From assembly GCA_963793245.1 (NCBI GenBank), contig CAWBZG010000005.1, positions 372,001 to 436,000 of the forward strand: a DNA stretch of 64,000 nt. Reading direction: 5' to 3'. The notes beneath the pieces are model-generated. The model was not told where the DNA came from. It was given only the letters and a program-made list of their open reading frames with translations, and ran no database searches. Positions 40,573 through 49,619 of the stretch are shown piece by piece. The position numbers were made by a program, and so were the translations under genes. How positions within the stretch are numbered: the stretch's first letter is position 1; each line of letters opens with the position of its first letter. Origin of the DNA: CAXBBB01 sp963793245 (GTDB lineage Bacteria > Bacteroidota > Rhodothermia > Rhodothermales > BA12).

Positions 40573-41469
40573 ATGCCCATACTTCGACGCCCTCATCTGC
40601 CTCAAAAACGCTCGTCCGCCCTGGTTTTTCTCGGCGTGCTGATGGTCCTCGTAGCTGTAGGTGGCTTCGGAGGATGGTCCTGGTTTCAGAAGATGAACCG
40701 CCTCGCCGCTTCCTACCACGCCGAAACGATTGCCTACATCGACCGGATGGATGTGCGCTTCAAAGCCGTTCCCTTGCTGACAGCCAACGAGCGCGCGATG
40801 CTCCGCCGCTCACGCAACGCCCGCCACGTAGAAGTCGGCAAAGAGCTTGGAATCGAGCCGCCGCCCGAGCGTACGGGCATCGACACGACGCTCCTCCACC
40901 CCATCGCCGACACGGATCAATACGTCGTCGAAGACATGGACTATTCCGTTCCCTATCTGGTGCCTTCTGGCGTGGCCGCGCTCGACTCCATCGGCGCCCG
41001 GTTCGCACGCAACCTCGCCGAAGCCGGGTTGCCGAGCTACCGCTTCTTCTTGACCAGCGGCCTGCGTACCAAAGCCGACCAAGCCGCTCTGCGCCGCGTC
41101 AACGGAAACGCCGCGGCGGGCATTTCGAGTCACTCGTACGGCACCACGTTCGACATCAGCTACAGCCGCTTCCGCTACGCCCACCCGCCCGGCGATGCAC
41201 CACCCGAAGCCCCCGCCGACCTGCCCGACTGGTGGCGCGAAGAGATCGTCGACGAGTTCGAGACCCGCGCTGCCAACCGCTTCTCAGGCATGGCAGAAGA
41301 CTACGAGAGCCGGTTGGTCGCTCTACTCGGACGCGCTCACATCGCACTCGAAGACGAAGGCGTCTTGATTACCGTCATGGAACGCCGCCAACCTGTCTTC
41401 CACTCAACGGGAGCGCGACGCGTCCCCACTCAGGTCCCCGATGCGATGGCTATCGTGCAAGGTGACTGA
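40573..41469 (+). CDS. DUF5715 protein with M15-like peptidase signature
   Basis: A 298-residue protein with an N-terminal membrane anchor (SALVFLGVLMVLVAVGGFGG). The core has FFLTSGLRTKADQAALRR and SSHSYGTTFDISYSRF, matching the SxHxxGxAxD arrangement of VanY/M15 D,D-carboxypeptidases. The closing ITVMERRQPVFHSTGARR is a DUF5715 feature. It is probably periplasmic and acts on peptidoglycan peptides, although some DUF5715 members may be inactive. Only one strong zinc-ligand set is clear by eye. Confidence 0.75.
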   Translation: MPILRRPHLPQKRSSALVFLGVLMVLVAVGGFGGWSWFQKMNRLAASYHAETIAYIDRMDVRFKAVPLLTANERAMLRRSRNARHVEVGKELGIEPPPERTGIDTTLLHPIADTDQYVVEDMDYSVPYLVPSGVAALDSIGARFARNLAEAGLPSYRFFLTSGLRTKADQAALRRVNGNAAAGISSHSYGTTFDISYSRFRYAHPPGDAPPEAPADLPDWWREEIVDEFETRAANRFSGMAEDYESRLVALLGRAHIALEDEGVLITVMERRQPVFHSTGARRVPTQVPDAMAIVQGD

Positions 41470-41515
41470 CACCGATAGTGTGTCAATGCCGAGCCTATCG
41501 CACCGTCAACGAAAG

Positions 41516-41544
41516 CGCCCACCCCGGACGAGCCGAGGTGGGCG
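41516..41544. terminator. Hairpin between the DUF5715 gene and hpf
   Basis: Arms CGCCCACC (41516-41523) and GGTGGGCG (41537-41544) lie between two convergent genes, so it may serve both. A-rich and T-rich flanks are short (GAAAG before, AAAAAG after), so strength is uncertain. Confidence 0.55.
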
Positions 41545-41567
41545 AAAAAGAAGCAGCACGTTCGAGG

Positions 41568-41885
41568 TCAAATCGAATGCCACACCTGATGTTGGGGGTC
41601 GTGCGTGCGCTTTCGATCCTTGTATCGCAACAGCGACCTCCTAAGGCTCGACGCGCATTTCTCTATAGAATGCTCAAACAACTCGTCGGACTCGTCGCAG
41701 TGAAAGCGCTTCCCGCTCACGTGGACGTTGATTTCGGTGCGCTGGATCAGCCCCTCTTGCGTGAGCGTGACCGTGGCTTCCGTGATGGACGGATAGACCT
41801 GAGTCAGGCGGGCGAGTTGGTGCTCGGTGTACTCACGCAGGCTCTGCGAGGGCGTGACGTTGCGGGTGACGAACTGGACGCGCAT
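41568..41885 (-). CDS. hpf: Ribosome hibernation promoting factor, short form
   Basis: A 105-residue protein starting at ATG 41885 (MRVQFVTRNVTPSQSLREYTEHQLARL). It has the beta-alpha-beta-beta-beta-alpha fold of HPF/RaiA. The conserved stretches are EATVTLTQEGLIQRTEINVHVSGKRF and ELFEHSIEKCASSLRRSLLRYKDR. It binds the 30S decoding region and silences ribosomes in stationary phase. It lacks the C-terminal dimerisation domain of long HPF. It follows ybeY by about 43 bases on the same strand. Confidence 0.85.
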   Translation of the reverse strand: MRVQFVTRNVTPSQSLREYTEHQLARLTQVYPSITEATVTLTQEGLIQRTEINVHVSGKRFHCDESDELFEHSIEKCASSLRRSLLRYKDRKRTHDPQHQVWHSI

Positions 41886-41928
41886 GGTCGTTCGGGGTTG
41901 GATGGAAAGAACGCGAAGCGGCGCTCGA

Positions 41929-42360
41929 TCATCCGCCCCAGTCGGCCAGGTACGCATCCTCTCGGGCGCGCATCATGGCTTTCTCGTCGGGCGTGGCGTC
42001 GTCGTATCCCAGCAGGTGAAGGAGGCCGTGTATGGCGTACCGTGCGGCTTCCTCTTCGTACGAGGAGTCGAACTCGGCGCAGCGCTCGTGGGCGGTGTCG
42101 AGATCCACGTAGACTTCACCGTCCACTTCGTTCTCGGTTCCTTCACTCATGGAAAAAGACAGCACGTCCGTTTCGTAGTCGTGCGACAGATACTCGCGGT
42201 TGAGTTGATGGACCGTCGCGTGATCCGACAGCACGATGCTCAGCGCCTGAAGCGTGCCCCCCTCGCCCTCTATAACGCGCATCAGCACGTCGCATAGTCG
42301 TTCGACGTCGACGGTCAGCGTCGGGTGATCGACCGTGATGTCGATGCGCTCGGACTCCAC
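41929..42360 (-). CDS. ybeY: Endoribonuclease YbeY (16S rRNA maturation)
   Basis: A 143-residue metal-dependent RNase that trims 16S rRNA and takes part in late ribosome quality control. The zinc site is HGLLHLLGYDDATPDE, giving HxxxHxxxxD with a third ligand. Upstream stretches NREYLSHDYETDVLSFSM are also typical. It follows a hypothetical gene by one base and precedes hpf, so these three ribosome-related or unknown genes form one run. Confidence 0.92.
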   Translation of the reverse strand: MESERIDITVDHPTLTVDVERLCDVLMRVIEGEGGTLQALSIVLSDHATVHQLNREYLSHDYETDVLSFSMSEGTENEVDGEVYVDLDTAHERCAEFDSSYEEEAARYAIHGLLHLLGYDDATPDEKAMMRAREDAYLADWGG

Positions 42361-42361
42361 G

Positions 42362-42814
42362 TCAGCCCAGGTCGTTGAACAGCGTCTCCGTCATCGACAG
42401 CGCGACACTGCTCATGACGAGTTCGGGTGGCAGGCTTGTAAAGTCGGTCGACAGCAGGCGCTCGTCGACGTGTGCGTAGAGCGAGCAGCCTGCTTCGCGC
42501 TCCACGACCAGTCCGCTCGTGGCGCCTTCGCGTCGAGCGAAAAAGATCACCTCGCCCAGTTCCTGCGATGCGATAAAGCCCGTACAGCCTTGCACCTGCA
42601 AAAACGACGACGGCCCATAGACCGAAACCAAGTTGGGCGGAAGCGCCGCGAGATTGTCGGGCAGTTCGAGAGCCGTTCGGATTTCGAGCGAGAGTGACCG
42701 TCCCGAGCGTGCATCGCTCAGTTCGAGACGATGCAGCGGCCCCTCCGTCTTGACCGATACGCCCAGCACGTCGGCGATGCGCGAGAGGTCGTCGGGCGAG
42801 AAATCGAAGGGCAT
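42362..42814 (-). CDS. Hypothetical protein next to ybeY
   Basis: A 150-residue soluble protein without a signal or membrane segment. Its pattern is mixed alpha/beta: an N-terminal helix-strand portion (DDLSRIADVLGVSVKTEGP), strands in the middle (SLSLEIRTALELPD) and a helix at the C-terminus. I do not recognise a family. The gene ends one base before the ybeY start, so it is probably co-translated and might act in the same process. Confidence 0.55.
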   Translation of the reverse strand: MPFDFSPDDLSRIADVLGVSVKTEGPLHRLELSDARSGRSLSLEIRTALELPDNLAALPPNLVSVYGPSSFLQVQGCTGFIASQELGEVIFFARREGATSGLVVEREAGCSLYAHVDERLLSTDFTSLPPELVMSSVALSMTETLFNDLG

Positions 42815-42880
42815 GAGCGGCGGTCGTCAGTGAGCGGCAAGTTAGGTCTGTGGCTTGCCGAGCGCAACGAACGCAGCGGA

Positions 42881-43222
42881 TCAGGCGCTCAGTTGCTGCC
42901 CGATGTCCTGCCTAGGCATCGCGGTTGAGATCTCATCCGTCGAGGTGCCCTCGTAGAGCGGCGGATGGAAGCGTTCCGTCGGCTCATCGCCCTCTTCGGC
43001 CTCGGGAGCCGGAGCCAGCGAGACGACCTCTCGGGCGTGAATGCCTTTGGGTCCGTCGCCCATCTCAAACTGGACGGTTTCACCGGGGGTGAGCGTGCGA
43101 AAACGCGCCTCGGTCTGAACGGATGTGTAGTGAACGAAGATGTCGGCTTCGCCTTCAGGATGTTCGAGAAAGCCGTAGCCTTTTTTGGCGTCGAACCACT
43201 TAACCGTTGTAACGAGCTTCAT
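42881..43222 (-). CDS. Cold-shock domain protein with C-terminal extension
   Basis: A 113-residue protein starting at ATG 43222 (MKLVTTVKWFDAKKGYGFLEH). RNP motifs are KGYGFLEH and DIFVHYTSV. An acidic, disordered tail (EAEEGDEPTERF) of about 45 residues follows the domain, unlike the short CspA at 14044. It probably binds single-stranded RNA or DNA; the tail may carry partner contacts. No terminator is evident between it and the downstream hypothetical gene. Confidence 0.85.
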   Translation of the reverse strand: MKLVTTVKWFDAKKGYGFLEHPEGEADIFVHYTSVQTEARFRTLTPGETVQFEMGDGPKGIHAREVVSLAPAPEAEEGDEPTERFHPPLYEGTSTDEISTAMPRQDIGQQLSA

Positions 43223-43378
43223 GACGGTTCCGGTAGGTACTAGAGGTGAGCGCCTACCCAAAAGGGCAACTAACGGCGTATCCGCACAAGGCGGAGCAGG
43301 AATGTAACACGCTTGTCGACGCGCGTCAACCGCTCCGCCCCGGAAATGGAACCAAATGTAACTGTTTCCGACTCAGCG

Positions 43379-46300
43379 TCACTCCACGTCGTCGGTTTCC
43401 TCCGTGCCAGCGGGAGCGGTCAATCCGAGGTATTGTAGAGCGAGTGGCGTCTGCTCCTCCATCTCGGCAGCGGAAGCCGCAAACGACGGATCGCCTGAAA
43501 TCTCGGCCATGCGTTCAGACAGCGCGGCAGCCTCCTCGAAGGCTTTCGCGCCGACATAATGCAGTTGGAGCACCTGCGACACCTGGAGCGCGTACTGGAA
43601 ATCCTCCTGAGAGCCGGTTCGAGCGGCTTCCAACTGCTGCATCGTTACGGCTTCGCCTCGCTTGAGAACGGCGATGGCACGGTCGTACGATCGTGCGGCG
43701 ATGTACGTCCTCGCTAGGCTTGTGAACGTCCGCGCGTCACCCGGAATCGTCTCGAACGGCACTTTCTCCATCACGAAGTCGATCAGGTCGCGCGCCTCAT
43801 CGTACCGCCCCTCGTCGACGAGCGCCAGGGCTGCGTGCGAGAAGATCGACCGATAGTTGTCGACCATGCTGCGGATATTGTCGTCGAAGTAGACGTCGGG
43901 ATCGTCCAACCCCCGAAAGCGGAAGTTCTTGAGGTTGCGGATCGTGATGTCCGGCACGACGCGCCCGATGGGATCGTTGTGGCGAATCGGGACGATGCGG
44001 TTGGCCTGACCTTCGAGTTGGAAGAAGGGCTGCAAGTCGAGCATACCCGACGGCGCGACCGTAACGGCGAAGTAGAACGGACGCTGCCACCCCTGCTCGG
44101 CGTTGCTCCGCAGCATGTCGTAGATCACAATGTCGTTGGGTCCGAGGTAACTCTGCGTCGGGCTGAACTGGCGCCCCTTCCACTCCCACTGCATCGGGCT
44201 GACAAACTGCGCCCCGCTCGGGTTCATCGCACCGGGCAGGCTCGCACTCATCTCGTCCGACCCCATCAGGAGGGCCGAATCGACGGGCAATGACATCTGC
44301 CGAGGCTCCCACGCTACCGCCGTGATTTCCTCCACATCCGCGTCCGTCATCGACATCGGAATCGGTGCGGAGTCGCGCGAATACTGGTTTTTCAACTGCT
44401 TGATGTACCACGGCGTCTGGAGCAGCGACAGGTTCGCCACGCGCACGTCGCGACGCACGCCCTCAACTTCCTGCGCGTACCACAGCGGAAAGGTGTCGTT
44501 GTCGCCGTTGGTGAACAGGACCGCGTTCTCGGCGACACTGTTCAGCATGTTGTAGGCGTAATCCGGCGCGACGTAGCGACCGCTGCGGTCGTGATCGGCG
44601 AAGTTGACGGCCAGCATCAGGACCGGAACAGCGGCAAACGCGACAGCCGATACGCCCAGTGCAGCCGGGATCTTGGCGCGCGCCTCTTTGACGAGTTGGG
44701 CCGCGAGTTCGGCGAGACCGGCACCGCCGATCCCGATCCACAGCGCAAACGCGAAGAACGACGCCACGTACGAGTAGTCGCGCTCGCGTGGTTGGAACGG
44801 CGTCTGGTTCAGGTACAGGATAATGCCGATGCCTGTAATAAAGAAGAGTATGAAGACCGCAAACGCCCGCCTAGGATCGCGGAGCGCGTGGTAAATCATC
44901 CCGAACAGCCCGAGAAGCAACGGGAGCGCGAAGTACCCGTTGTGACTCGACTTCTCGCTCGGCGTCTGAAACACGACTTTGCGCCCGCCGATGTTGTCGT
45001 CGATGGACGCGAAGCCGGTGATGGCTGGGGCGTTCTGTTCGTCTGAATCCTTACCCATGAAGTTCCACAGGAAGTAGCGCCAGTACATGTGGTTGACCTG
45101 GTAGCCGACGAAAAACTCCATGTCCGAGTCGTACTGCGCGTAGACCTGCTGATGAGACGGCTCCTGCGAATAGCGACGCGGAAACGTCTTCTCGCGCGTG
45201 CTCAGGCGCCCCGTCGCATTGTCGTAGGACTTATCGCGCAGCAGCGGCGTGCTGCCGTACTGCTCGCGCTTGAGATAGCTGACGATGGCTTCCGATGTCT
45301 CGGGGTCGTTCTCGTCGATGGGCGGGTTAGCCGCGCTTCGGATGAAGATGACGCCGTAGGTCGAGTACCCGATCAAGACCGCCATCACCGACAGCATCAC
45401 GAGGTTGAAGACCGGCATCCCCTGCTTCTGCGACCACCACACGCCAACTCCGACGAGGGCGATCACGAACAGCATGAACGCGAACGGCGCACCGACAGCG
45501 CCCGCAATCGTCGGCAGCGTCTGGATCATGCCGGGATAGATCGACAGGAAGACGATGCTTCCGACAATGGCCGTCAGCACCAATCCGATCAGCCGCTTCT
45601 TGGTCGACCACGACGGCTTCTCGTACTCGGTGTAGAAGAAGATCAGCGCGACGAAGAAGACAGCCAACAGGTTGAGCAGGTGCATCCCGATGGCGAGGCC
45701 GAACATGTACGCGATCAGGATCAGGTAGCGGTTGGCCTGCAATCCGAACGGATGACTGCCGCCCTTCGCCAGCGTCGCCTCTTCCGCCTTGGCGATCTCG
45801 CTCCATCGCAAGATCAGCCAGACGACCAGAGCCGTAAACAGCATCGACCCCGCATAGACCTCGGCTTCGACGGCGTTGAACCAGAACGAGTCGGTGACGG
45901 CAAACGCGCACGCGCCGATCACGCCTCCAGCCAGCGCGACTACGTCGTCCAGTTTGGTGCGGATGCCGCCGCCGGGCTGCGCAACATCGGTCCCCTGCCA
46001 GTAGCGGACGAGGTGGACGATGACCAGGTGCGTCAGCAGAATCGTGAACGCGCTCGCAAACACAGACACCAGGTTGACCGCCAGGGAGATGTATTCCGTC
46101 GGCACGAACATCGAGAACAGACGCCCGACGAGCATGTAGAGCGGCGCTCCAGGCGGGTGCGAGACCTGCAAGCCGTGCGCGATGGCAATGAACTCGCCGC
46201 TGTCCCAGAACGAAGCCGTCGGCGAGACGGTCAGCAGGTAGATGACGAGCGCATAGAAAAACACGCAGGCCGCGACGATGCGGTGGACAGTCCGGGACAT
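43379..46300 (-). CDS. DUF2723 membrane protein (O-mannosyltransferase-like) with TPR tail
   Basis: A 973-residue protein starting at ATG 46300. About 13 membrane segments carry DUF2723, with the sequence WDSGEFIAIAHGLQVSHPPGAPLY and GRLFSMF that define the family; the Asp/Glu in DSGEF sits in the first outer loop, as in GT-C enzymes. A soluble middle and a C-terminal TPR-like helical region (YDEARDLIDFVMEKV, YDRAIAVLKRGEA) follow. The eukaryotic relative TMEM260 is an O-mannosyltransferase; for bacterial members the sugar and protein acceptor are inferred. No partner gene is evident next to it. Confidence 0.85.
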   Translation of the reverse strand: MSRTVHRIVAACVFFYALVIYLLTVSPTASFWDSGEFIAIAHGLQVSHPPGAPLYMLVGRLFSMFVPTEYISLAVNLVSVFASAFTILLTHLVIVHLVRYWQGTDVAQPGGGIRTKLDDVVALAGGVIGACAFAVTDSFWFNAVEAEVYAGSMLFTALVVWLILRWSEIAKAEEATLAKGGSHPFGLQANRYLILIAYMFGLAIGMHLLNLLAVFFVALIFFYTEYEKPSWSTKKRLIGLVLTAIVGSIVFLSIYPGMIQTLPTIAGAVGAPFAFMLFVIALVGVGVWWSQKQGMPVFNLVMLSVMAVLIGYSTYGVIFIRSAANPPIDENDPETSEAIVSYLKREQYGSTPLLRDKSYDNATGRLSTREKTFPRRYSQEPSHQQVYAQYDSDMEFFVGYQVNHMYWRYFLWNFMGKDSDEQNAPAITGFASIDDNIGGRKVVFQTPSEKSSHNGYFALPLLLGLFGMIYHALRDPRRAFAVFILFFITGIGIILYLNQTPFQPRERDYSYVASFFAFALWIGIGGAGLAELAAQLVKEARAKIPAALGVSAVAFAAVPVLMLAVNFADHDRSGRYVAPDYAYNMLNSVAENAVLFTNGDNDTFPLWYAQEVEGVRRDVRVANLSLLQTPWYIKQLKNQYSRDSAPIPMSMTDADVEEITAVAWEPRQMSLPVDSALLMGSDEMSASLPGAMNPSGAQFVSPMQWEWKGRQFSPTQSYLGPNDIVIYDMLRSNAEQGWQRPFYFAVTVAPSGMLDLQPFFQLEGQANRIVPIRHNDPIGRVVPDITIRNLKNFRFRGLDDPDVYFDDNIRSMVDNYRSIFSHAALALVDEGRYDEARDLIDFVMEKVPFETIPGDARTFTSLARTYIAARSYDRAIAVLKRGEAVTMQQLEAARTGSQEDFQYALQVSQVLQLHYVGAKAFEEAAALSERMAEISGDPSFAASAAEMEEQTPLALQYLGLTAPAGTEETDDVE

Positions 46301-46672
46301 AGAAGAGGCAGATGGAAATCGCAAAGGGCAAGAAACGCCGCTCGGGGCATCCGGCGGGCGCGTAACCGGCGAAGCCTCCCAAAATAAACGACGCGAAGCC
46401 CTCCCCACGAGGACTCCGCGCCGACGTGACCGCCCGAAGGCAGTCACCCACACCATCTCACTGAGAAGCACGCGCTGTCAAAAGGGTAGCAGACGGCGCG
46501 CAGCGTTCTCTCCACATCAGATACCCGCTACGGAGGTCAAGAGCGAAGGTTACGCCGGACAAACGCCCAATGCCATTTTTTTAGCATGCAAAGTCAAAGC
46601 GAACTGCCGAAGAAAGCTTGGATTGGAGTCGCCGAAGCGGAGCCGACATCAGCCCCTTCTCCACCGATTGCC
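46301..46672. other. Intergenic region upstream of the DUF2723 gene
   Basis: 372 bases between the DUF2723 start and the end of the SxtJ-like gene. Short frames here have no coding character. It contains a T-run (TTTTTTT, about 46574-46580) and a G/A-rich stretch. I see no tRNA or clear hairpin. Confidence 0.5.
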
Positions 46673-47125
46673 CTAAAATGAACGCTCCATCCGCTCACGA
46701 TCGTGCGGATCGTAGGCCTCGCGGTCTTTCCAATAGGTGCCGTTCGGCGGAGCGACGCGGCGGCCCAGCGGGTCGTGTCCGAACAGGCGCATGATCAATC
46801 CGATGGGCGTCACGAGCGCGAAGAAGACGAGCGCCAGCAAAACGTGCGACATCACGAAGCCGAGCACCAGAGCGAGGCCCATCCAAAACTTGTAGATGGG
46901 CCGCAAGATCATCGGCAGCGTCAACCCGGCGACGAGCAGGATGCCGCCCAGCCCGAGCAGAACGCTCACCAACGTACCGACTTCGCCCCACCGCCACGCC
47001 AAAATCCCGCCGATCAGCAAGAAGACGCCGCCGACCTGCCAGCCGAACGTCCGCAGAGATTTGCGACTCGCGTCTAGCTCGGAAAACTCTTCGGCGACGG
47101 CGGCTAAGACAGGGGGCAACCGCAT
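46673..47125 (-). CDS. SxtJ-like small membrane protein
   Basis: A 150-residue protein with three to four hydrophobic segments (WQVGGVFLLIGGILAW, GTLVSVLLGLGGILLVAGLTLPM, LALVLGFVMSHVLLALVFFALVTPIG). It ends with IMRLFGHDPLGRR and GTYWKDRE, typical of the SxtJ family found near exopolysaccharide or sugar-modification genes. Function is unknown. Its start overlaps the stop of the exported PPC-like gene by one base. Confidence 0.7.
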   Translation of the reverse strand: MRLPPVLAAVAEEFSELDASRKSLRTFGWQVGGVFLLIGGILAWRWGEVGTLVSVLLGLGGILLVAGLTLPMILRPIYKFWMGLALVLGFVMSHVLLALVFFALVTPIGLIMRLFGHDPLGRRVAPPNGTYWKDREAYDPHDRERMERSF

Positions 47126-47817
47126 CAGTCGAACGTCAAGATGCGCAAGTCGTAGGCGCCCACTTCGTCAGCGTTGAGCGTTGTCGCCCAAATCGTCCAC
47201 GTTCCCGCCATCGGAGGAAGGTCGGCTAGCCGCGAGGACGAGGTACTGCCTGAGTCGTCGTTGCGCCACATCTGGCCGTCAGGCGCGCGAACGACGAGGA
47301 AGCCGTCGAAGCCGTAGCTCTCCAGTTCGACCGAGAATGGCGACGCCGCGTTAATCGTGCGCTCGATTCGATCGGCGTACTCGCCTTTGGGCAGTTGCTC
47401 ATCGCGAGGATCTAGGCGTCCTTCGATGATCTCGATCTGAGCGACGTTGCCCGGTGTGATCGTCAGCGTATAGTCGCCACGTCCGCTCTCAGAGAACGAA
47501 CTGGCCCACACACTATACGTCCCGGCCTTGGCTACGACGGTTTCGATCTGCGACACGGTCGTGCCCTCGAAGTCGTCGTTGGCCTCCTCCATGCCGCCGG
47601 GTCCGCGCAGCACCAGGTATGTGTCAAACGCATCCGACTCCATCCGAACCGTCACCTGCTGCCCAGCCTGCAAATCGACCGTAAAGGCGTCGTACGCACC
47701 TCCGTATTCGCGCACAGGATCGCCGTCGGACAGCGTACCCGATAGGTTTTGAGTTTGGGCAGAGGCCAGTAGCGGCGTGCAGAACAGGAGCACTAAGAGA
47801 ATGCGCGACATGGTCAA
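47125..47817 (-). CDS. Exported protein with two PPC-like domains
   Basis: A 230-residue protein with a signal peptide (MTMSRILLVLLFCTPLLASAQ). Two similar beta-sandwich units follow: the first is YDAFTVDLQAGQQVTVRMES to YTLTITPG and the second AASPFSVELESYGFDGFLVVRAPDG to YDLRILTFD. They resemble the pre-peptidase C-terminal (PPC) domain of secreted peptidases. It lies directly downstream of a subtilase lipoprotein on the same strand, so it may help secretion, inhibition or substrate binding. This link is inferred from neighbourhood. Confidence 0.75.
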   Translation of the reverse strand: MTMSRILLVLLFCTPLLASAQTQNLSGTLSDGDPVREYGGAYDAFTVDLQAGQQVTVRMESDAFDTYLVLRGPGGMEEANDDFEGTTVSQIETVVAKAGTYSVWASSFSESGRGDYTLTITPGNVAQIEIIEGRLDPRDEQLPKGEYADRIERTINAASPFSVELESYGFDGFLVVRAPDGQMWRNDDSGSTSSSRLADLPPMAGTWTIWATTLNADEVGAYDLRILTFD

Positions 47818-47822
47818 CGAGA

Positions 47823-49511
47823 TCAGTTGGAGGAGGCCGCTACCTGCGCGGCGCGGGCAAGCGCGGCGGCTGCATCGACGACGGCTCCCGTCACGGATAG
47901 CATAGAAAACGGAACTAGATCGCCCTCACTGCCGGGGCGAACGACAGTCTGGGGATAGCGGCGCGCCGTTTCGAGCACGATGGTCCGCACCTGTCGTGGA
48001 GTCAGCGTCGGAAAGTGGCTCATCACTAGCGCCACGACGCCGGTAACGACAGGAGCCGCCATGCTCGTGCCCTGATTGTCGCCGTACTCATCGCCGGGGA
48101 GCGTCGAGTAGATATCGACGCCCGGCGCGAATACGTCTACGCGCGTGCTGCCGTAGTTGGAAAACGTCGCCGCAAGTCCCTCGCCCCCTACCCACGAGGA
48201 CGCGCCGACTTCGATCCACAGATCCGACCGCTCGCCGTCCAGATACGTGGCCGATGGAAAGTTGGGTTCGACTTCGAGGTCCTCGCTGCTGTTACCTGAC
48301 GCGTGAACCATCAGCACGCCGCGCTCGGTGGCGTAGCGGACGGCTTCGTCGACGACTTCTTTCTGGGGCGAGTAGCTCTTTCCAAAGCTCATGTTGATCA
48401 CGTCGGCGCCGTTGTCGACGGCATAGCGGATGGCATTGGCCACGTCCTTGTCGCGCTCGTCGCCATTGGGTACGGCGCGAACGACCATGATGCGAACGCT
48501 GTCTGCGACGCCCATCGCTCCGATTCCGTTGTCCCGCCGGGCGGCGACAATACCCGCCACGTGCGTTCCGTGTGTCGCATCCGGCCCGATCACGTCGGCG
48601 TTCCCATAGACACGCTGGGTCAGGTCGGATGGATCGTCGCCCACGATATCGCGCGCGTCGAAGTCGACGTTGAGTTTGTAATCGAGCGTTCCGTCGATGT
48701 AGTCGCGGTATTCGGAAAGCTCTTTCTGGGTGATGCCGTTGTCGTTGAGGAAGCGCGCTACGGAAACGGCCTGCTGCAAGTCGGGGCGATCGGCGACGCT
48801 TCGGAAGTCTGCTTCGGTGAGCGGCTCACCCTGTGTTTTGCCAACAGCAGAGCGCAGTTGCGGCACCTGCGTCCTCACGGCGTCATCAAGCTGCGCGATA
48901 CCCCCTCGCTGCGCTTCCAACTCGGCGCGCTCGCTGGCGATTTCGTCGCGGTACTGCACGTACAAACCGTAGTCGGCTTCGTCGACAGCCGCAATCTCTT
49001 CCTCGGGGATCCCGTCGAAGCGCGCATCCAACTCCCGGTACAACCGGACGACTTCGAGCGCTTCGTAGTTGACGTTGCGCCCATCCGCACCGCCGATGAA
49101 GTTCCAGCCGTGGACGTCATCGGCATAGCCGTTGCCGTCATCGTCGACGCCGTTGCCTGCGATTTCGCCCGCGTTTGTCCACAGTCGACCCTGCAGGTCT
49201 TCGTGATCTACGTCCGTCCCACTGTCGATAATCGCCACGACGACGCTGCGCTGCGGCTGTCGCTTACTCGCCGTCGGCACATCGATACCGGGGAAACCGC
49301 CGGTTCGGTCAGACTGCAAGAACCAATCGTTGGGCGCATCGGCGGGCTGCGGATCCGGGGGCGTCTCCATCACCTCCTCATCGGTCGGGGCTGCAGGCGC
49401 ATCGACGACGGGAGGTGCCGGTGGAGCAGGCGGGGCGACAGGCTGCGTAGTCGAGCACGCAGCGAGCGTCAGCAACAGCAGCAGCGATGAAAGGCGAAGA
49501 GGCATGGTCAT
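47823..49511 (-). CDS. Subtilase (S8 family) lipoprotein
   Basis: A 562-residue serine protease. The signal ends in the lipobox LAACS, followed by a Pro-rich spacer. The triad is Asp96 (VAIIDSGTD), His314 (HGTHVAG) and Ser483 (NQGTSMAAP), with the oxyanion Asn in HASGNSS. A 218-residue insertion separates Asp and His, far longer than in subtilisin; it is acidic and helical (IPEEEIAAVDEADYG). It is probably surface-anchored with a regulatory insert. The PPC-like gene follows 5 bases downstream. Confidence 0.92.
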   Translation of the reverse strand: MTMPLRLSSLLLLLTLAACSTTQPVAPPAPPAPPVVDAPAAPTDEEVMETPPDPQPADAPNDWFLQSDRTGGFPGIDVPTASKRQPQRSVVVAIIDSGTDVDHEDLQGRLWTNAGEIAGNGVDDDGNGYADDVHGWNFIGGADGRNVNYEALEVVRLYRELDARFDGIPEEEIAAVDEADYGLYVQYRDEIASERAELEAQRGGIAQLDDAVRTQVPQLRSAVGKTQGEPLTEADFRSVADRPDLQQAVSVARFLNDNGITQKELSEYRDYIDGTLDYKLNVDFDARDIVGDDPSDLTQRVYGNADVIGPDATHGTHVAGIVAARRDNGIGAMGVADSVRIMVVRAVPNGDERDKDVANAIRYAVDNGADVINMSFGKSYSPQKEVVDEAVRYATERGVLMVHASGNSSEDLEVEPNFPSATYLDGERSDLWIEVGASSWVGGEGLAATFSNYGSTRVDVFAPGVDIYSTLPGDEYGDNQGTSMAAPVVTGVVALVMSHFPTLTPRQVRTIVLETARRYPQTVVRPGSEGDLVPFSMLSVTGAVVDAAAALARAAQVAASSN

Positions 49512-49561
49512 TCAGTGGGTTTGGTAGCAAAATACGCGCGTTCTGGATGCCCCAAACGCAG

Positions 49562-49595
49562 AAGCGCCCCCGAAGCCGAAACTTCGGGGGCGCTT
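49562..49595 (-). terminator. Terminator of the first lipoprotein cassette
   Basis: Perfect 14-base arms AAGCGCCCCCGAAG (49562-49575) and CTTCGGGGGCGCTT (49582-49595) with a 6-base loop. It sits 24 bases after the lipoprotein stop on the minus strand and before the subtilase gene. Confidence 0.85.
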
Positions 49596-49619
49596 GAGCC
49601 GCGCAGCAACACGCTTTGT

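Noticed and set aside
45089..46387. 432-codon plus-strand frame opposite the DUF2723 gene
   Set aside because: Antisense to a recognisable membrane protein; the translation is Asp/Arg/Gln-rich without domain features.
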